Shown here: in pieces, positions 1 to 7,898 of the stretch | Layout of the letters: each line of letters starts with the position of its first letter | Position numbering within the stretch: the first letter of the stretch is position 1 | Source of the DNA: an uncultured Pseudomonadota bacterium | Lineage (GTDB): Bacteria; Pseudomonadota; Gammaproteobacteria; Burkholderiales; Methylophilaceae | Assembly (NCBI GenBank): GCA_903846555.1 | Contig: CAINBI010000092.1 | Location: 1-47,743, forward strand | Direction: 5' to 3' | DNA: 47,743 bases | Program-made: the position numbers and the translations under genes | Notes under the pieces: model-generated | What the model was told of the DNA's origin: nothing | The model's input: the letters and a program-made list of their open reading frames with translations, nothing else | Database searches by the model: none

Positions 1-516
1 GCGTGCAATTCTGCTTGCTTTAATGCCACGAGCTCTTAACAGTTCGCTAATATAGTGTGCAGTCGCTTCGCCTTCAACGGTGTAATTGGTGGCAAGTATC
101 ACTTCTTGGACGATTCCATCTTGCGCACGTTTGATGAGTTTGTCTAAGTGAATTTCCTTTGGGCCTACACCATCTAATGGCGACAATCTACCCATCAGAA
201 CAAAATACAGACCAGTATAAGTATGCGTATTCTCTAGCATTAAAAGGTCTGTCGGCATTTCTACCACGCATAACAAGTTTCTGTCGCGATTGTCAGAGGC
301 GCACAAGGGGCAAATAGGCTGCTCGCTAAAGGTATTGCATAGTTTACAGTGGTCGACCACCTGTAACGCATTGTCGAGCGCTATGGCTAGTGCGTTAGCA
401 CCTTTTCTGTCGCGCTGCAATAAGTAATAAGCCATGCGCTGCGCAGATTTTGGACCAATGCCTGGTAAGCAACGCAAACTGTCAATCAACTGCTCTAGCG
501 CAGGCGGATTCTTCAT
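1..516 (-). CDS. recR: Recombination protein RecR (3' end outside window)
   Basis: RecR works with RecO/RecF to load RecA at single-strand gaps. The 172 visible residues begin [19 protein letters not shown], with the helix-hairpin-helix region ([15 protein letters not shown]), then a four-cysteine zinc finger (CKLC ... CPLC, about residues 57-72), then the Toprim domain starting near [10 protein letters not shown]. The family is about 200 residues, so roughly 25 C-terminal residues lie beyond position 1. It starts 24 nt downstream of ybaB and follows dnaX-ybaB, the usual proteobacterial order, so it is very probably co-transcribed. The frame is intact. Confidence 0.95.
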   Translation of the reverse strand, partial: MKNPPALEQLIDSLRCLPGIGPKSAQRMAYYLLQRDRKGANALAIALDNALQVVDHCKLCNTFSEQPICPLCASDNRDRNLLCVVEMPTDLLMLENTHTYTGLYFVLMGRLSPLDGVGPKEIHLDKLIKRAQDGIVQEVILATNYTVEGEATAHYISELLRARGIKASRIAR

Positions 517-540
517 CAACAATTAAGCTTTATCATTTTA

Positions 541-849
541 TTAAAATGGCAACTTCATACCAGCTGGCATGTAATTAGCCATGCGTGCCGATGATGTCGC
601 TTCAGCTTTTGCTGCGGCATCTTTTAATGCAATTACGAGTAAGTCTTCCAAGGTTTCTTTGTCATCCATCACGCTGTCATCTAGTGTGATGCGCTTGACT
701 TGATTATTACAAGACATTGTAACTTTGACCAAACCATTACTTGCAATACCTTCAACGTCAATATTGGCAAGCTCCGCTTGTGCTTTTTGCATATTTGCTT
801 GCATTTGCTGGGCTTGCTTCATCATATTACCCATGCCGCCTTTCATCAT
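541..849 (-). CDS. ybaB: YbaB/EbfC nucleoid-associated protein
   Basis: This is a small dimeric DNA-binding protein of the YbaB/EbfC family, 102 residues, a normal length. The N-terminal part is a methionine/glutamine-rich helix (MKQAQQMQANMQKAQAEL), followed by the beta-strand core (IDVEGIASNGLVKVTMSCN) and a C-terminal helix ending in MPAGMKLPF, as in homologues. It lies 20 nt after dnaX and 24 nt before recR. This conserved triple suggests a role near recombination and replication, but the exact function of the family is not settled. Confidence 0.95.
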   Translation of the reverse strand: MMKGGMGNMMKQAQQMQANMQKAQAELANIDVEGIASNGLVKVTMSCNNQVKRITLDDSVMDDKETLEDLLVIALKDAAAKAEATSSARMANYMPAGMKLPF

Positions 850-869
850 ATTACAGGTCCTTTATGTTT

Positions 870-2558
870 TTAAATCGGTTTAATGCTGTTTGGGATAATA
901 TGTGCGCCAAATTCACTTATCAGCGCCTGCACAAAACCATCATCCTCAATCGCACTTTCTGCGTTAGCTTGCGCATGAGCTTTTTCTTGCGAAATTTGTT
1001 TAGCTGGCGTGTTGCCAGTGCCGCCTATACTGAACTGTAATTTAATTTTCTTATCAAAATGTTGCGATATAGCGCTTCCTAATTTTTCTTGATAATTAGG
1101 TAATAATAAGTGTTTTTGTGATTCTGGCACGCTAAGCGACATGCTGTTTCCATCGTAGCTAATCAGCTCGCACTGCTGGGCTAGTGACCGCACTAAACCC
1201 AACTTCAGCTCACCTATTAATTCTCGCCAGTTACCATTGAATTGGCTACTACTTTGAATTTTTGGCGCATTTTTCTCTAAGGCGTTATCAGCGTCAAGTT
1301 GCGATACTGGAGTATGTGCCTGAGCGACACTGGGCTGTTCAACATCTTGCCTAGATGACGCTACATGTGCTGATGAATCATGAGCACTTGGCAGTAATGC
1401 AGCCTGTGGTTTAAACGTACTCGCTAGATGCTTGGGTGCTTTATGTGCCGTAGTATCATTTTTTGCATTAGCACCATTTGGGGTAAACGCTAACATACGC
1501 AGCAAGCTCATGGTGAAGCCTGCAAACTCATCTGGCGCAAGGCCAATATCACGGCGACCTAATAAAGCAATTTGATAGTATAACTGTAAGGTTTCTGGAT
1601 CAATTTTACATGCCAAAGCTAACAGTGCTTCGCGTTCTGGCAAATCGTCTGCAACACTATCGGGCACAGATTGTGCTACCGCCACTTGATGCAATAGTTG
1701 AGCTAAATCATTCAAAGCCGCCTCAAAGGATAAGCTGCGTTCCTCCATGGTTTTTGCCTGTGCAATAAGGCTTGCGCCATCATTGATTAGTAGAGCGTTT
1801 AGAAGTTGGTACAAATAGCTCTGATCGATTGCGCCTAACATCGCACGCACTTCTGACTCATTGACCGTTTGGCCACCGTAAGCAATCGCTTGATCTGTCA
1901 GTGACAATGCATCGCGCATACTCCCCGCTGCAGCACGCGCTATCAGGTGAAGTGCGGAAGGTTCATACGGGATGCCCTCTTGCATGAGTATGTTTTGCAA
2001 ATGTCCGATAATTGAAGTGCCAGCCATTTGGCGAAGATTAAACTGCAAGCAGCGCGACAGCACCGTCACAGGCACTTTTTGAGGGTCAGTAGTAGCTAAG
2101 ATAAACTTAACATGTGCTGGCGGTTCTTCCAGAGTTTTAAGCATTGCATTGAAGGCGCTTTTTGAGAGCATGTGAACTTCATCGATGATGTACACTTTAA
2201 ATCGCCCAGCGGTCGGCGCGTATTGGGCACCATCCAGTAAATCACGCATAGCATCCACTTGTGTATTGCTCGCAGCGTCCACCTCAATAAGGTCAATAAA
2301 ACGACCTTTATCAATCTCCATGCAAGTGGTGCAAATACCACAAGGGCTAGCGGTGATGCCAGTTTCGCAATTAAGAGATTTAGCTAAAATACGTGCAAGA
2401 GTGGTTTTTCCGACACCGCGAGTACCTGTAAACAAGTAAGCGTGATGTAAGCGATTTTGTTCAAGCGCATTAGTGAGCGCACGTACTACGTGGTCTTGTC
2501 CGACCAATGTTTCGAAAGATTTTGGGCGCCATTTACGGGCCAGTACCTGATAACTCAT
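870..2558 (-). CDS. dnaX: DNA polymerase III subunits gamma/tau
   Basis: This is the clamp-loader ATPase of the replicative polymerase. The 562 residues show the RarA/RFC-type AAA+ domain: LARKWRPKSFETLVGQDHV at the start, Walker A GTRGVGKTT (about residues 45-53), a zinc module with Cys near residue 64 and SPCGICTTC, Walker B VYIIDEVHML, sensor 1 ILATTDPQ and the SRC arginine finger. After about residue 370 comes a Pro/Ala/Gln-rich linker and then the tau-specific C-terminal domain (NGNWRELIGELKLG). The length is typical of a beta-proteobacterial tau. It starts the dnaX-ybaB-recR operon. An A6 run at 1459-1464 could allow a shorter gamma form (separate entry). Confidence 0.96.
   Translation of the reverse strand: MSYQVLARKWRPKSFETLVGQDHVVRALTNALEQNRLHHAYLFTGTRGVGKTTLARILAKSLNCETGITASPCGICTTCMEIDKGRFIDLIEVDAASNTQVDAMRDLLDGAQYAPTAGRFKVYIIDEVHMLSKSAFNAMLKTLEEPPAHVKFILATTDPQKVPVTVLSRCLQFNLRQMAGTSIIGHLQNILMQEGIPYEPSALHLIARAAAGSMRDALSLTDQAIAYGGQTVNESEVRAMLGAIDQSYLYQLLNALLINDGASLIAQAKTMEERSLSFEAALNDLAQLLHQVAVAQSVPDSVADDLPEREALLALACKIDPETLQLYYQIALLGRRDIGLAPDEFAGFTMSLLRMLAFTPNGANAKNDTTAHKAPKHLASTFKPQAALLPSAHDSSAHVASSRQDVEQPSVAQAHTPVSQLDADNALEKNAPKIQSSSQFNGNWRELIGELKLGLVRSLAQQCELISYDGNSMSLSVPESQKHLLLPNYQEKLGSAISQHFDKKIKLQFSIGGTGNTPAKQISQEKAHAQANAESAIEDDGFVQALISEFGAHIIPNSIKPI
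1456..1466 (-). promoter_or_regulatory. Possible -1 frameshift site in dnaX
   Basis: On the coding strand, codons 365-367 read GCA AAA AAT, so the heptamer A-AAA-AAT fits the X-XXY-YYZ slippery pattern. A -1 slip makes the next codon TGA (1458-1456), which would end translation at about 367 residues, just after the AAA+ core. That is the layout of gamma in E. coli, where the site is A-AAA-AAG. I see no convincing upstream Shine-Dalgarno stimulator and no strong downstream hairpin, so this is only a candidate. Confidence 0.25.
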
Positions 2559-2670
2559 AGGACCTTGTAACTCATATGGCTTGCATAGTTCATGAGATCA
2601 ATTCATCTACTTTCATAAAGTAACTTTAGTCGAATTTACCAACCAAATGTCACTGGTTGCACAAACGAAA

Positions 2671-2768
2671 GAGGCGAGCCCTTACCCCGGCACTTGCTTA
2701 ATAGTTGTGGCTGCTTGCTTCCGCATCTGACCAGGTTGGCTATTTCACAATGCGGGGAGGCCCGCCAG
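2671..2768 (-). ncRNA. ffs: Small bacterial signal recognition particle RNA (4.5S)
   Basis: The minus strand contains the SRP RNA apical domain: GGTCAGATGCGGAAGCAAGC followed by AGCC, matching the conserved GGTCAGG.CCGGAAGGAAGCAGCC core with its asymmetric loop and GGAA tetraloop. The ends pair as GGCGGGCCU with GGGCUCGCC (plus-strand arms 2758-2766 and 2673-2681), closing a single long hairpin of roughly 95-100 nt, the size of the Alu-less proteobacterial form. It lies upstream of dnaX on the same strand. Exact 5' and 3' ends are estimates from the helix. Confidence 0.92.
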
Positions 2769-2925
2769 AAGCAATTTTACAATACTTTAGCCATTTATCC
2801 ACAAAGCTTTAATACAAAATTTGTAATTATCGCTAAATTAGAGCTGGATTCAATAGAAGTGCTAGCTAGTCCGCTCAGAGTATTTGTAGCTATTAATGGG
2901 TGAATTCAATAAAAGGGATATTTGT

Positions 2926-2976
2926 AAAAAAAAGCACCTTAATCAGTTGGGCGCTTATGGCCAACCTTTGGGGTGC
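2926..2976 (-). terminator. Rho-independent terminator after rpoH
   Basis: On the minus strand, GCACC (2976-2972) pairs with GGTGC (2938-2934), and inside it GTTGG pairs with CCAAC. The hairpin runs straight into eight T residues. It lies about 60 nt past the rpoH stop codon and separates rpoH from ffs. Confidence 0.75.
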
Positions 2977-3033
2977 AGTACAAAATCAGATTTTCTTAAT
3001 CGGGCTGGTAAACTCTAGATTAAATTAATAAAG

Positions 3034-3891
3034 TTAGCGGCTAGACAACATGAGTACTTTCATTTTTTGCATGGCTTTTTGCTCAATTTGGCGAATTCGC
3101 TCAGCTGAAACACCAAACTCGTCTGCAAGTTCATGCAAGGTTTTGCCGCCAGATTCCTGTAGCCAACGCGATTCAACCACTCTGCGACTGCGATCATCCA
3201 AGTTTTGAAGCGCGTGCGTTAAGCCAGTTGTTTTGGCAATTTCAGTTTGCTTCGCTTGTATTGCCTCTAGGGGCTCTAGACCTTCGTCTTGCAAATAAGC
3301 GATAGGACTGTAATGCTCATCACTATCATCATCAATATTCGCTTCAAGTGAAATCTCATGACCATTTAGACGAGCTTCCATTTCTCGCACGTCTTCAGGC
3401 TTAACGTTTAGCGTATGCGCGATGTGTTCAACTTCACTGGGTTGCAAGCTGTTTAAGCCAGTTCTCATGCTACGTAGATTGAAAAATAATTTACGTTGCG
3501 CTTTAGTTGTGGCAATTTTAACCATACGCCAGTTACGCACAATGTATTCGTGCATTTCTGCCTTAATCCAGTGCATCGCAAAAGAAACCAAGCGAACACC
3601 GCGATCTGGGTCAAAGCGTTTTACCGCCTTCATCAAGCCGATATTACCCTCTTGAATCAAGTCTGACTGCGGTAAGCCATAACCATTGTAGCCACGCGCA
3701 ATACTAGCCACTAAACGTAAATGTGACACAATAAGTTGGCGAGCTGCCTCCAAATCATTATCTTGTTTAAATTTTATGGCAAGCGCATATTCAGCTTCGG
3801 CCGTTAAAATAGGGTAGGTCTTAATCACTTTAGAGTAATGCTCTAAGCTATCTACAGACGCTAATATAGGTAATGTTAATGCATTGGTCAT
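3034..3891 (-). CDS. rpoH: RNA polymerase sigma-32 (heat-shock sigma factor)
   Basis: This alternative sigma factor directs transcription of chaperone and protease genes. It has 285 residues, the usual length. Region 2 shows the core-binding and -10 helices (LIQEGNIGLMKAVKRFDP, then VSFAMHWIKAEMHEYIVRNW). The RpoH box, QRKLFFNLR, which separates sigma-32 from other sigma-70 family members, is present. Region 4 ends with an HTH (LHELADEFGVSAERIRQIE). The start has a strong GGAGG 11 nt upstream of ATG. A CIRCE operator lies 28-54 nt upstream of the start, implying HrcA control in addition to any protein-level control. Confidence 0.96.
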   Translation of the reverse strand: MTNALTLPILASVDSLEHYSKVIKTYPILTAEAEYALAIKFKQDNDLEAARQLIVSHLRLVASIARGYNGYGLPQSDLIQEGNIGLMKAVKRFDPDRGVRLVSFAMHWIKAEMHEYIVRNWRMVKIATTKAQRKLFFNLRSMRTGLNSLQPSEVEHIAHTLNVKPEDVREMEARLNGHEISLEANIDDDSDEHYSPIAYLQDEGLEPLEAIQAKQTEIAKTTGLTHALQNLDDRSRRVVESRWLQESGGKTLHELADEFGVSAERIRQIEQKAMQKMKVLMLSSR

Positions 3892-3918
3892 TGATTTTTT
3901 ATCCTCCGATAGCGCATT

Positions 3919-3945
3919 TTAGCACTCAGCGTTGGAGAGTGCTAG
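3919..3945. promoter_or_regulatory. CIRCE element (HrcA operator) in the rpoH leader
   Basis: The plus strand reads TTAGCACTC, nine spacer bases, then GAGTGCTAG. Eight of nine arm positions pair, matching the CIRCE consensus TTAGCACTC-N9-GAGTGCTAA except at the last base. It sits just upstream of the rpoH ribosome-binding site. In bacteria with HrcA, this repeat normally precedes groESL, dnaK or hrcA and is bound by the HrcA repressor at normal temperature. Repression of rpoH by HrcA is the inference. Confidence 0.85.
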
Positions 3946-4331
3946 TGGGTAAAAGTTTCAATTATTTTTTTGTTCTAAACAATTAAAGTTGTTAACTTGG
4001 GCTACCCAATTAGCAATTATAGTTGCTAACACAACACCTGATATTTTCAATCACTGAACTTACAACCCAAATTTCCGCGATTGAATTTCCAGAAGTATCA
4101 GCACCGCAATTTTTGCCGCATTTTACCGAGCTTGCAGAATGAATTTTTGATTTAATCCATTCAGAACAGATAGCCGTGTACTTGATGGATGATTTTGATG
4201 GGTTTTGGCAAATGGAGTGCGAGCTTAGCCTGCGACTGCACTCACACAGGGGTGGTTAATCTACAGCGAGAGCACTTGCGACTGCTGGAAACTTCTTTGG
4301 AGAATATCGCGGAACAGCGCAAGAAGCTCAT
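3946..4331. other. 386-bp gap with possible decayed coding fragments
   Basis: The part next to rpoH should hold its promoter. From about 4160 the plus strand has two short protein-like stretches in different frames: one ends LMDDFDGFWQMECELSLRL before a stop near 4240, the other runs from about 4260 to 4419 with REHLRLLETSLENIAEQRK. The second uses many G/C-ending codons (CGC AAG AAG CTC ATC TAC GAC), unlike most neighbours. I do not recognise either product. They may be remnants of a transferred gene next to the end of the DoxX gene. No RNA gene or terminator is evident. Confidence 0.3.
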
Positions 4332-4901
4332 CTACGACCTTGAGGACAATGGCGCCAGCATAATACACCTGCCATTATTTAGAGGAATAGTTATACAAAT
4401 CCAGCGAGAGAGTAAATGATCTAAACTAAGCTTACCCGCACCGCCAAACAGCAGTGGCATGAACATCACCAAATACATCAGCGGAAGTTTGTAGTTTCCA
4501 AACCCATCACCTTCTTCATCTACGATGCGGTAACCACGTAGTAACTCACCGATAGTGTTCCAGTGTTCTGGCCAGTGAACAGAAGCAATGGCGACCAAGG
4601 TCAGCGTCATCAAGGAAATGCTGAAGAAGCGTGTTGCTAACCCCAATACAAGAGCCGCTGCACCTATTAATTCAAACCAAATCGATATTTGCCAGCTGAT
4701 TTCAGCAGAAACCAGATTAAACGGGAATGGGAATGTTAAATCTGCAAACCAATTGGAGCCCGTGAGTTTTTCATATCCAGATTCGCCAAACTCCCAAGCT
4801 AATAACAAGCGTAATGCTAATGGCGGCAATATGGGTGCGATGCGTTCAAGCCAGTAAATCATGCGTGTGTAAAGGTTTATTAGTCTTGGCATAAGTATCA
4901 T
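4332..4901 (-). CDS. bufD: DoxX-family membrane protein of the bufferin operon (BufD-like)
   Basis: This is a DoxX-like integral membrane protein with about four hydrophobic segments: residues 20-35 (IAPILPPLALRLLLAWEF), about 68-90, about 92-108 and about 140-155 (LPLMYLVMFMPLLFGGAGK). It is the last gene of the bufA-bufB-bufC-bufD series, 39 nt after bufC. DoxX proteins accompany DUF2282/DUF692/DUF2063 genes in many proteobacteria. Their role in the bufferin system is not firmly known. The last ~25 residues after LSLDHLLSRW do not look like a DoxX tail and run into the possibly decayed DNA at 4.2-4.4 kb, so the natural C-terminus may have been replaced. Start chosen at MILMPRL; the next Met is also possible. 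Confidence 0.8.
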   Translation of the reverse strand: MILMPRLINLYTRMIYWLERIAPILPPLALRLLLAWEFGESGYEKLTGSNWFADLTFPFPFNLVSAEISWQISIWFELIGAAALVLGLATRFFSISLMTLTLVAIASVHWPEHWNTIGELLRGYRIVDEEGDGFGNYKLPLMYLVMFMPLLFGGAGKLSLDHLLSRWICITIPLNNGRCIMLAPLSSRS

Positions 4902-4940
4902 TCTAAGTAGGTTAAGTGGTTTGGATTGAACCGCGTTTAT

Positions 4941-5696
4941 TTAGGCAATAGCACCTAAAATTGCCCCTCTTTGCTGAAGGCTACTCAGTAACTCAGCGCC
5001 AAATTTCACCATGACAGATAAATCATGGAATTGAATTTCAGTGGCGATTGCTTCAATCGCTTGCCGGCCTGTAATTTTAGTTTCTTGCAGCAGCTCGATT
5101 AAACGTGCGCTGACTGGATTCAATTCCATAAACTGCACGGTATCATCAACATCACGAAATACCAGTAAATGGACTGCTTGCGCTAAAGGCTGGGTAGGTT
5201 TGAATCTGGGTGAAATACGGTGTACAGGGTAATCGTATTTCAAGCACACAAGCGCTGGGGCTAAAGCAGGCAACCCTGTAAGTAGGTCGCCATCTGCATC
5301 TGGAGTGGTATCTAAAGTAGCATCAGAAACAGCAATCGAAAGCTCTACCCATTCGTAATGCGCAAGGCTTAATAGGAATGGGGGCAAATCATGTGCAGCT
5401 TGTGGTGAAGTTTCCAGCCAGCGTAGCAGCTCTTCAGGTATTTTCCGGAACCATGGTGTAGTACATCGGTGATCCGTCATGAAAGCGCGTACTAGACGCT
5501 TCCAGCGACGTGCACCGATTATTTTCTTGCATACTGGGAAGCAGGCTGAGAGTGTTTCATCCATATTGTTAAACACAATAGCCGTATAGATACTCATGCC
5601 ACGGGCTTGGACACCTTTTGGCCGCAGCGACAGTTTAGGATCGCGTATGTGGTCGGTAAACTGGGTTTGATATTGCTGGAAGGTTGGTTGCATCAT
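4941..5696 (-). CDS. bufC: DUF2063 protein, partner of the DUF692 enzyme (BufC/MbnC-like)
   Basis: This 251-residue protein has the DUF2063 (putative DNA-binding) N-terminal domain: MMQPTFQQYQTQFTDHIRDP and RGMSIYTAIVFNNMDETLSACFP, then the all-alpha core and a C-terminal beta-rich part (YPVHRISPRFKPTQPLAQ). In methanobactin and bufferin systems, the equivalent protein (MbnC/BufC) forms a complex with the DUF692 enzyme and helps present the precursor peptide. The ATG lies 4 bp inside the end of bufB (ATGA overlap), pointing to translational coupling and a stoichiometric complex. The length is normal for the family. Confidence 0.88.
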   Translation of the reverse strand: MMQPTFQQYQTQFTDHIRDPKLSLRPKGVQARGMSIYTAIVFNNMDETLSACFPVCKKIIGARRWKRLVRAFMTDHRCTTPWFRKIPEELLRWLETSPQAAHDLPPFLLSLAHYEWVELSIAVSDATLDTTPDADGDLLTGLPALAPALVCLKYDYPVHRISPRFKPTQPLAQAVHLLVFRDVDDTVQFMELNPVSARLIELLQETKITGRQAIEAIATEIQFHDLSVMVKFGAELLSSLQQRGAILGAIA

Positions 5697-6547
5697 GCAA
5701 GCAAGCGTCGTGGTGTGCTTGCAAGGTATTTGCGTTGCAAGGCGGCAATATGTTCAACTTCTACAACCAAGTCAGCTAACGGTGGAATATTGATATCGCG
5801 CTCTAATAGTGTTGGAGATACGCCGAATAGTTTATAAGCTTCGTCCAGCAAGTCCCACACTGGGTCAATCACCGCGTCTCCATGGTTGTCGATGATGAGG
5901 TCGGGCGCCTCCTGCAGGTGGCCTGCAGTGTGGACATAGGCGATGCTTTCACCTGGCAACTGCCGTAAAAATTCTAACGCATCGAAACCGAAGTTGATGC
6001 TGTTGACGTAGATGTTGTTTACGTCCAGATGCAGGTCGCAATCTGCTTCTTCCAGAACAGCACGAATGAAGTCAATTTCACTCATATCAGAAACGGGTGA
6101 CGCGACATAATAAGAGGCATTCTCTATGGCGATACGGCGCTCTAAGATTTCTTGGGTACGGTGAATACGCTTGGCAACGTGTTTAACAGCTTCTTCTGTC
6201 GCTGGAATTGGCAGCAGATCATACAAGTGACCACCGACACTGGAGTAGGCAAGATGTTCGGTATATAACGGAATGTTGAATTGATCCAGAAACCCCTTGA
6301 TACGATGCAGCAGGACTTCATCTAGTGCATCAGGCCCACCTAAAGAGAGTGAAAGCCCGTGCGCAACGATGGGATAACGTTCGGCAAACCAAGCGAACTG
6401 TTTGGCGCGTGCGCCACCGATGCCAATCCAATTTTCAGGGGCAACTTCAAAAAAGTCGATGGCGGAAGGTTGTTCGGTCTGAAGCTGCGACATAAGCTCG
6501 CGCTTCAGACCGAGGCCTGCACCAGAGAGTGGCAATCTGGTTTGCAT
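5693..6547 (-). CDS. bufB: DUF692 multinuclear iron RiPP-modifying enzyme (BufB/MbnB-like)
   Basis: This DUF692 (UPF0276) TIM-barrel protein has 284 residues. MbnB and BufB homologues use a multi-iron centre to oxidise cysteines in a precursor peptide. Visible family motifs in order are LPLSGAGLGLKRELM, VAHGLSLSLGG, YTEHLAYSS, ERRIAIENASYYV, LLDVNNIYVNS (here HLDVNNIYVNS), VHTAGHLQE, DNHGDAVIDPVWDL and LLERDINIPP. These carry the His/Asp/Glu residues that bind iron in the family. The start codon is 5 nt after the bufA stop and the end overlaps bufC by 4 bp. The immediately upstream Cys-rich secreted peptide is the likely substrate. Confidence 0.9.
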   Translation of the reverse strand: MQTRLPLSGAGLGLKRELMSQLQTEQPSAIDFFEVAPENWIGIGGARAKQFAWFAERYPIVAHGLSLSLGGPDALDEVLLHRIKGFLDQFNIPLYTEHLAYSSVGGHLYDLLPIPATEEAVKHVAKRIHRTQEILERRIAIENASYYVASPVSDMSEIDFIRAVLEEADCDLHLDVNNIYVNSINFGFDALEFLRQLPGESIAYVHTAGHLQEAPDLIIDNHGDAVIDPVWDLLDEAYKLFGVSPTLLERDINIPPLADLVVEVEHIAALQRKYLASTPRRLLA

Positions 6548-6552
6548 AGTGT

Positions 6553-6909
6553 TTATTTCTTATTAGCGCTGCAATTGCCTTCTTTGGCTTTATCTTCTGA
6601 CATCGCTTTCTTTTCAGCGCTGCAATTACCTTCTTTAGCCTTCATTTCAGCTTTTCCTTTCATGGCTTTCTTTTTGCTTGCGCTACATTTACCAGTAGAG
6701 CATTTACCGTCTTTCATTTTTCCTTCCATTGCTTTTCCATCGGCAGGCATATCTGCCGCTTTGGTGTCCGCTTCTGCAACCATATAACCGCTAGACAGTG
6801 CTTGCATCGCAAATGGATTTTGTGTTGCATGCACAACTGGAGCCAATGCTAAAGATGAAACAAAGGCTGCGCCGATGATGGCTGATAGAGTTTTATTTGG
6901 TGTTTTCAT
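6553..6909 (-). CDS. bufA: Bufferin-type RiPP precursor, DUF2282-like Cys/Lys-rich secreted peptide
   Basis: This 118-residue protein has a clear Sec signal peptide (MKTPNKTLSAIIGAAFVSSL..., cleavage near VHA-28). The mature part is rich in Lys, Ala, Met and Glu and holds exactly four cysteines, at 70, 75, 96 and 113. They sit in DGKCS, TGKCS and two EGNCS motifs; the last two are in a 17-residue imperfect repeat (AKEGNCSAxKK). Known bufferins carry EGKCG motifs whose Cys are converted to copper-binding thiooxazoles by BufB/BufC. The motifs here differ (Asn and Ser in place of Lys and Gly), so modification is inferred from the operon, not from an exact motif match. An ECF promoter lies 82-111 nt upstream of the start. 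Confidence 0.85.
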   Translation of the reverse strand: MKTPNKTLSAIIGAAFVSSLALAPVVHATQNPFAMQALSSGYMVAEADTKAADMPADGKAMEGKMKDGKCSTGKCSASKKKAMKGKAEMKAKEGNCSAEKKAMSEDKAKEGNCSANKK

Positions 6910-6990
6910 TAGATATTCCTTGAATAATAATTAAGTGAAACTTAGGTTGAGATCCGGCAATGTTAAATGACGTTACTGAATCGCATGTAT

Positions 6991-7020
6991 ATTAGACGAA
7001 TGAACTGACGATTCCTTACA
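6991..7020 (-). promoter_or_regulatory. ECF-sigma promoter P1 for the buf operon
   Basis: The minus strand has -35 TGTAAGGAAT (7020-7011), a 12-nt spacer, and -10 CGTCTAAT (6998-6991). The same -35 decamer with identical spacing occurs before the thioredoxin-ccdA pair and before the peptide-sigma-antisigma unit. The GGAA-type -35 and CGTC-type -10 are typical of ECF sigma factors. The resident sigma factor is the obvious candidate. Confidence 0.85.
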
Positions 7021-7159
7021 AATTATTTTTAACATTCATCAAAATAAATATCTAACACTCTCCAGAATTAATTTGTTAAGTAGGCTCCAAGTCTTTCTGA
7101 TTACCTCGATGCTCTGTTGACTTTAAAGACTCACTAAATTTAGATGTGAATGCCATTAT

Positions 7160-7888
7160 TTATATAGATGTTGTAAGCCGAACGAGCCAATCAGGCGCAA
7201 GCTTTAGAGCTGCTGTTTCAAATTTCTTGTCTGCACCAGTCACAATCATCAAGCCTAGCGCCAGTAATAGAGTCCCAAGTATTTTCTTGCCTGCGGAGCC
7301 TGCGGTCAGCATCTTGTCACGAAACTTCATCACAGCCTGACGCGAGAGCATGCCAAAGATAATCAAAGGGGTACTGGCACCTATACCAAAGAGTGCCATG
7401 ACTAGCGTCGCATGCGCAAGGCTCTGACCTTGACTAGCGAGGGTTATCGTGGCCCCCAAAGTCGGCCCTACGCAAGGGCTCCAGACGATGCCAAGCAGTA
7501 GGCCAAGTGCAAATTGACCTAACAAACCATCTGTTGAAATGCGACTTAGCAGGGATTGCCCTGAACCGCTCAAACCAGAAGTGGCAACGGCAAACTTCGC
7601 CTGCAATGTACTGGAAAGCAAAGTGATACCAAATAAAATGAGTAAAACTGCTGCAATATTACGAAAAACTTCTTGGTCTAAACCAATTGCAACCCCCACG
7701 CTGGCAATAAATACGCCAACAATGGTGAATGAAGATGCCAAACCAGCGGCCAATGCTATTGCACCAAAGCGATGTGCCAACACGGCGGATCCGACCAGTA
7801 TTGGCAACAATGGCAACACGCAGGGTGATAGCGTGGACAATACTCCAGCCAGATAACTGAGACCATAAGTTCCAAATGCAGTAAACAT
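7160..7888 (-). CDS. CcdA/DsbD-like thiol-reductant transporter
   Basis: This 242-residue polytopic membrane protein has about six hydrophobic segments. It carries the two conserved cysteines of the CcdA/DsbD transmembrane domain, in STLSPCVLPLLPIL (first helix) and WSPCVGPTLGATI (fourth helix). Such proteins move electrons from cytoplasmic thioredoxin to periplasmic thiol proteins. It begins 10 nt after the thioredoxin-like gene, which would be its partner, and both are downstream of ECF promoter P2. In this island it would keep cysteines of a secreted metal-binding peptide or its handlers reduced (inference). It is a CcdA-type, not full-length DsbD. Confidence 0.88.
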   Translation of the reverse strand: MFTAFGTYGLSYLAGVLSTLSPCVLPLLPILVGSAVLAHRFGAIALAAGLASSFTIVGVFIASVGVAIGLDQEVFRNIAAVLLILFGITLLSSTLQAKFAVATSGLSGSGQSLLSRISTDGLLGQFALGLLLGIVWSPCVGPTLGATITLASQGQSLAHATLVMALFGIGASTPLIIFGMLSRQAVMKFRDKMLTAGSAGKKILGTLLLALGLMIVTGADKKFETAALKLAPDWLVRLTTSI

Positions 7889-7898
7889 GCTAAACCCT

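Noticed and set aside
2694-2903. 69-codon plus-strand ORF near 2.7-2.9 kb
   Set aside because: It runs antisense through the SRP RNA gene and has no protein signature.
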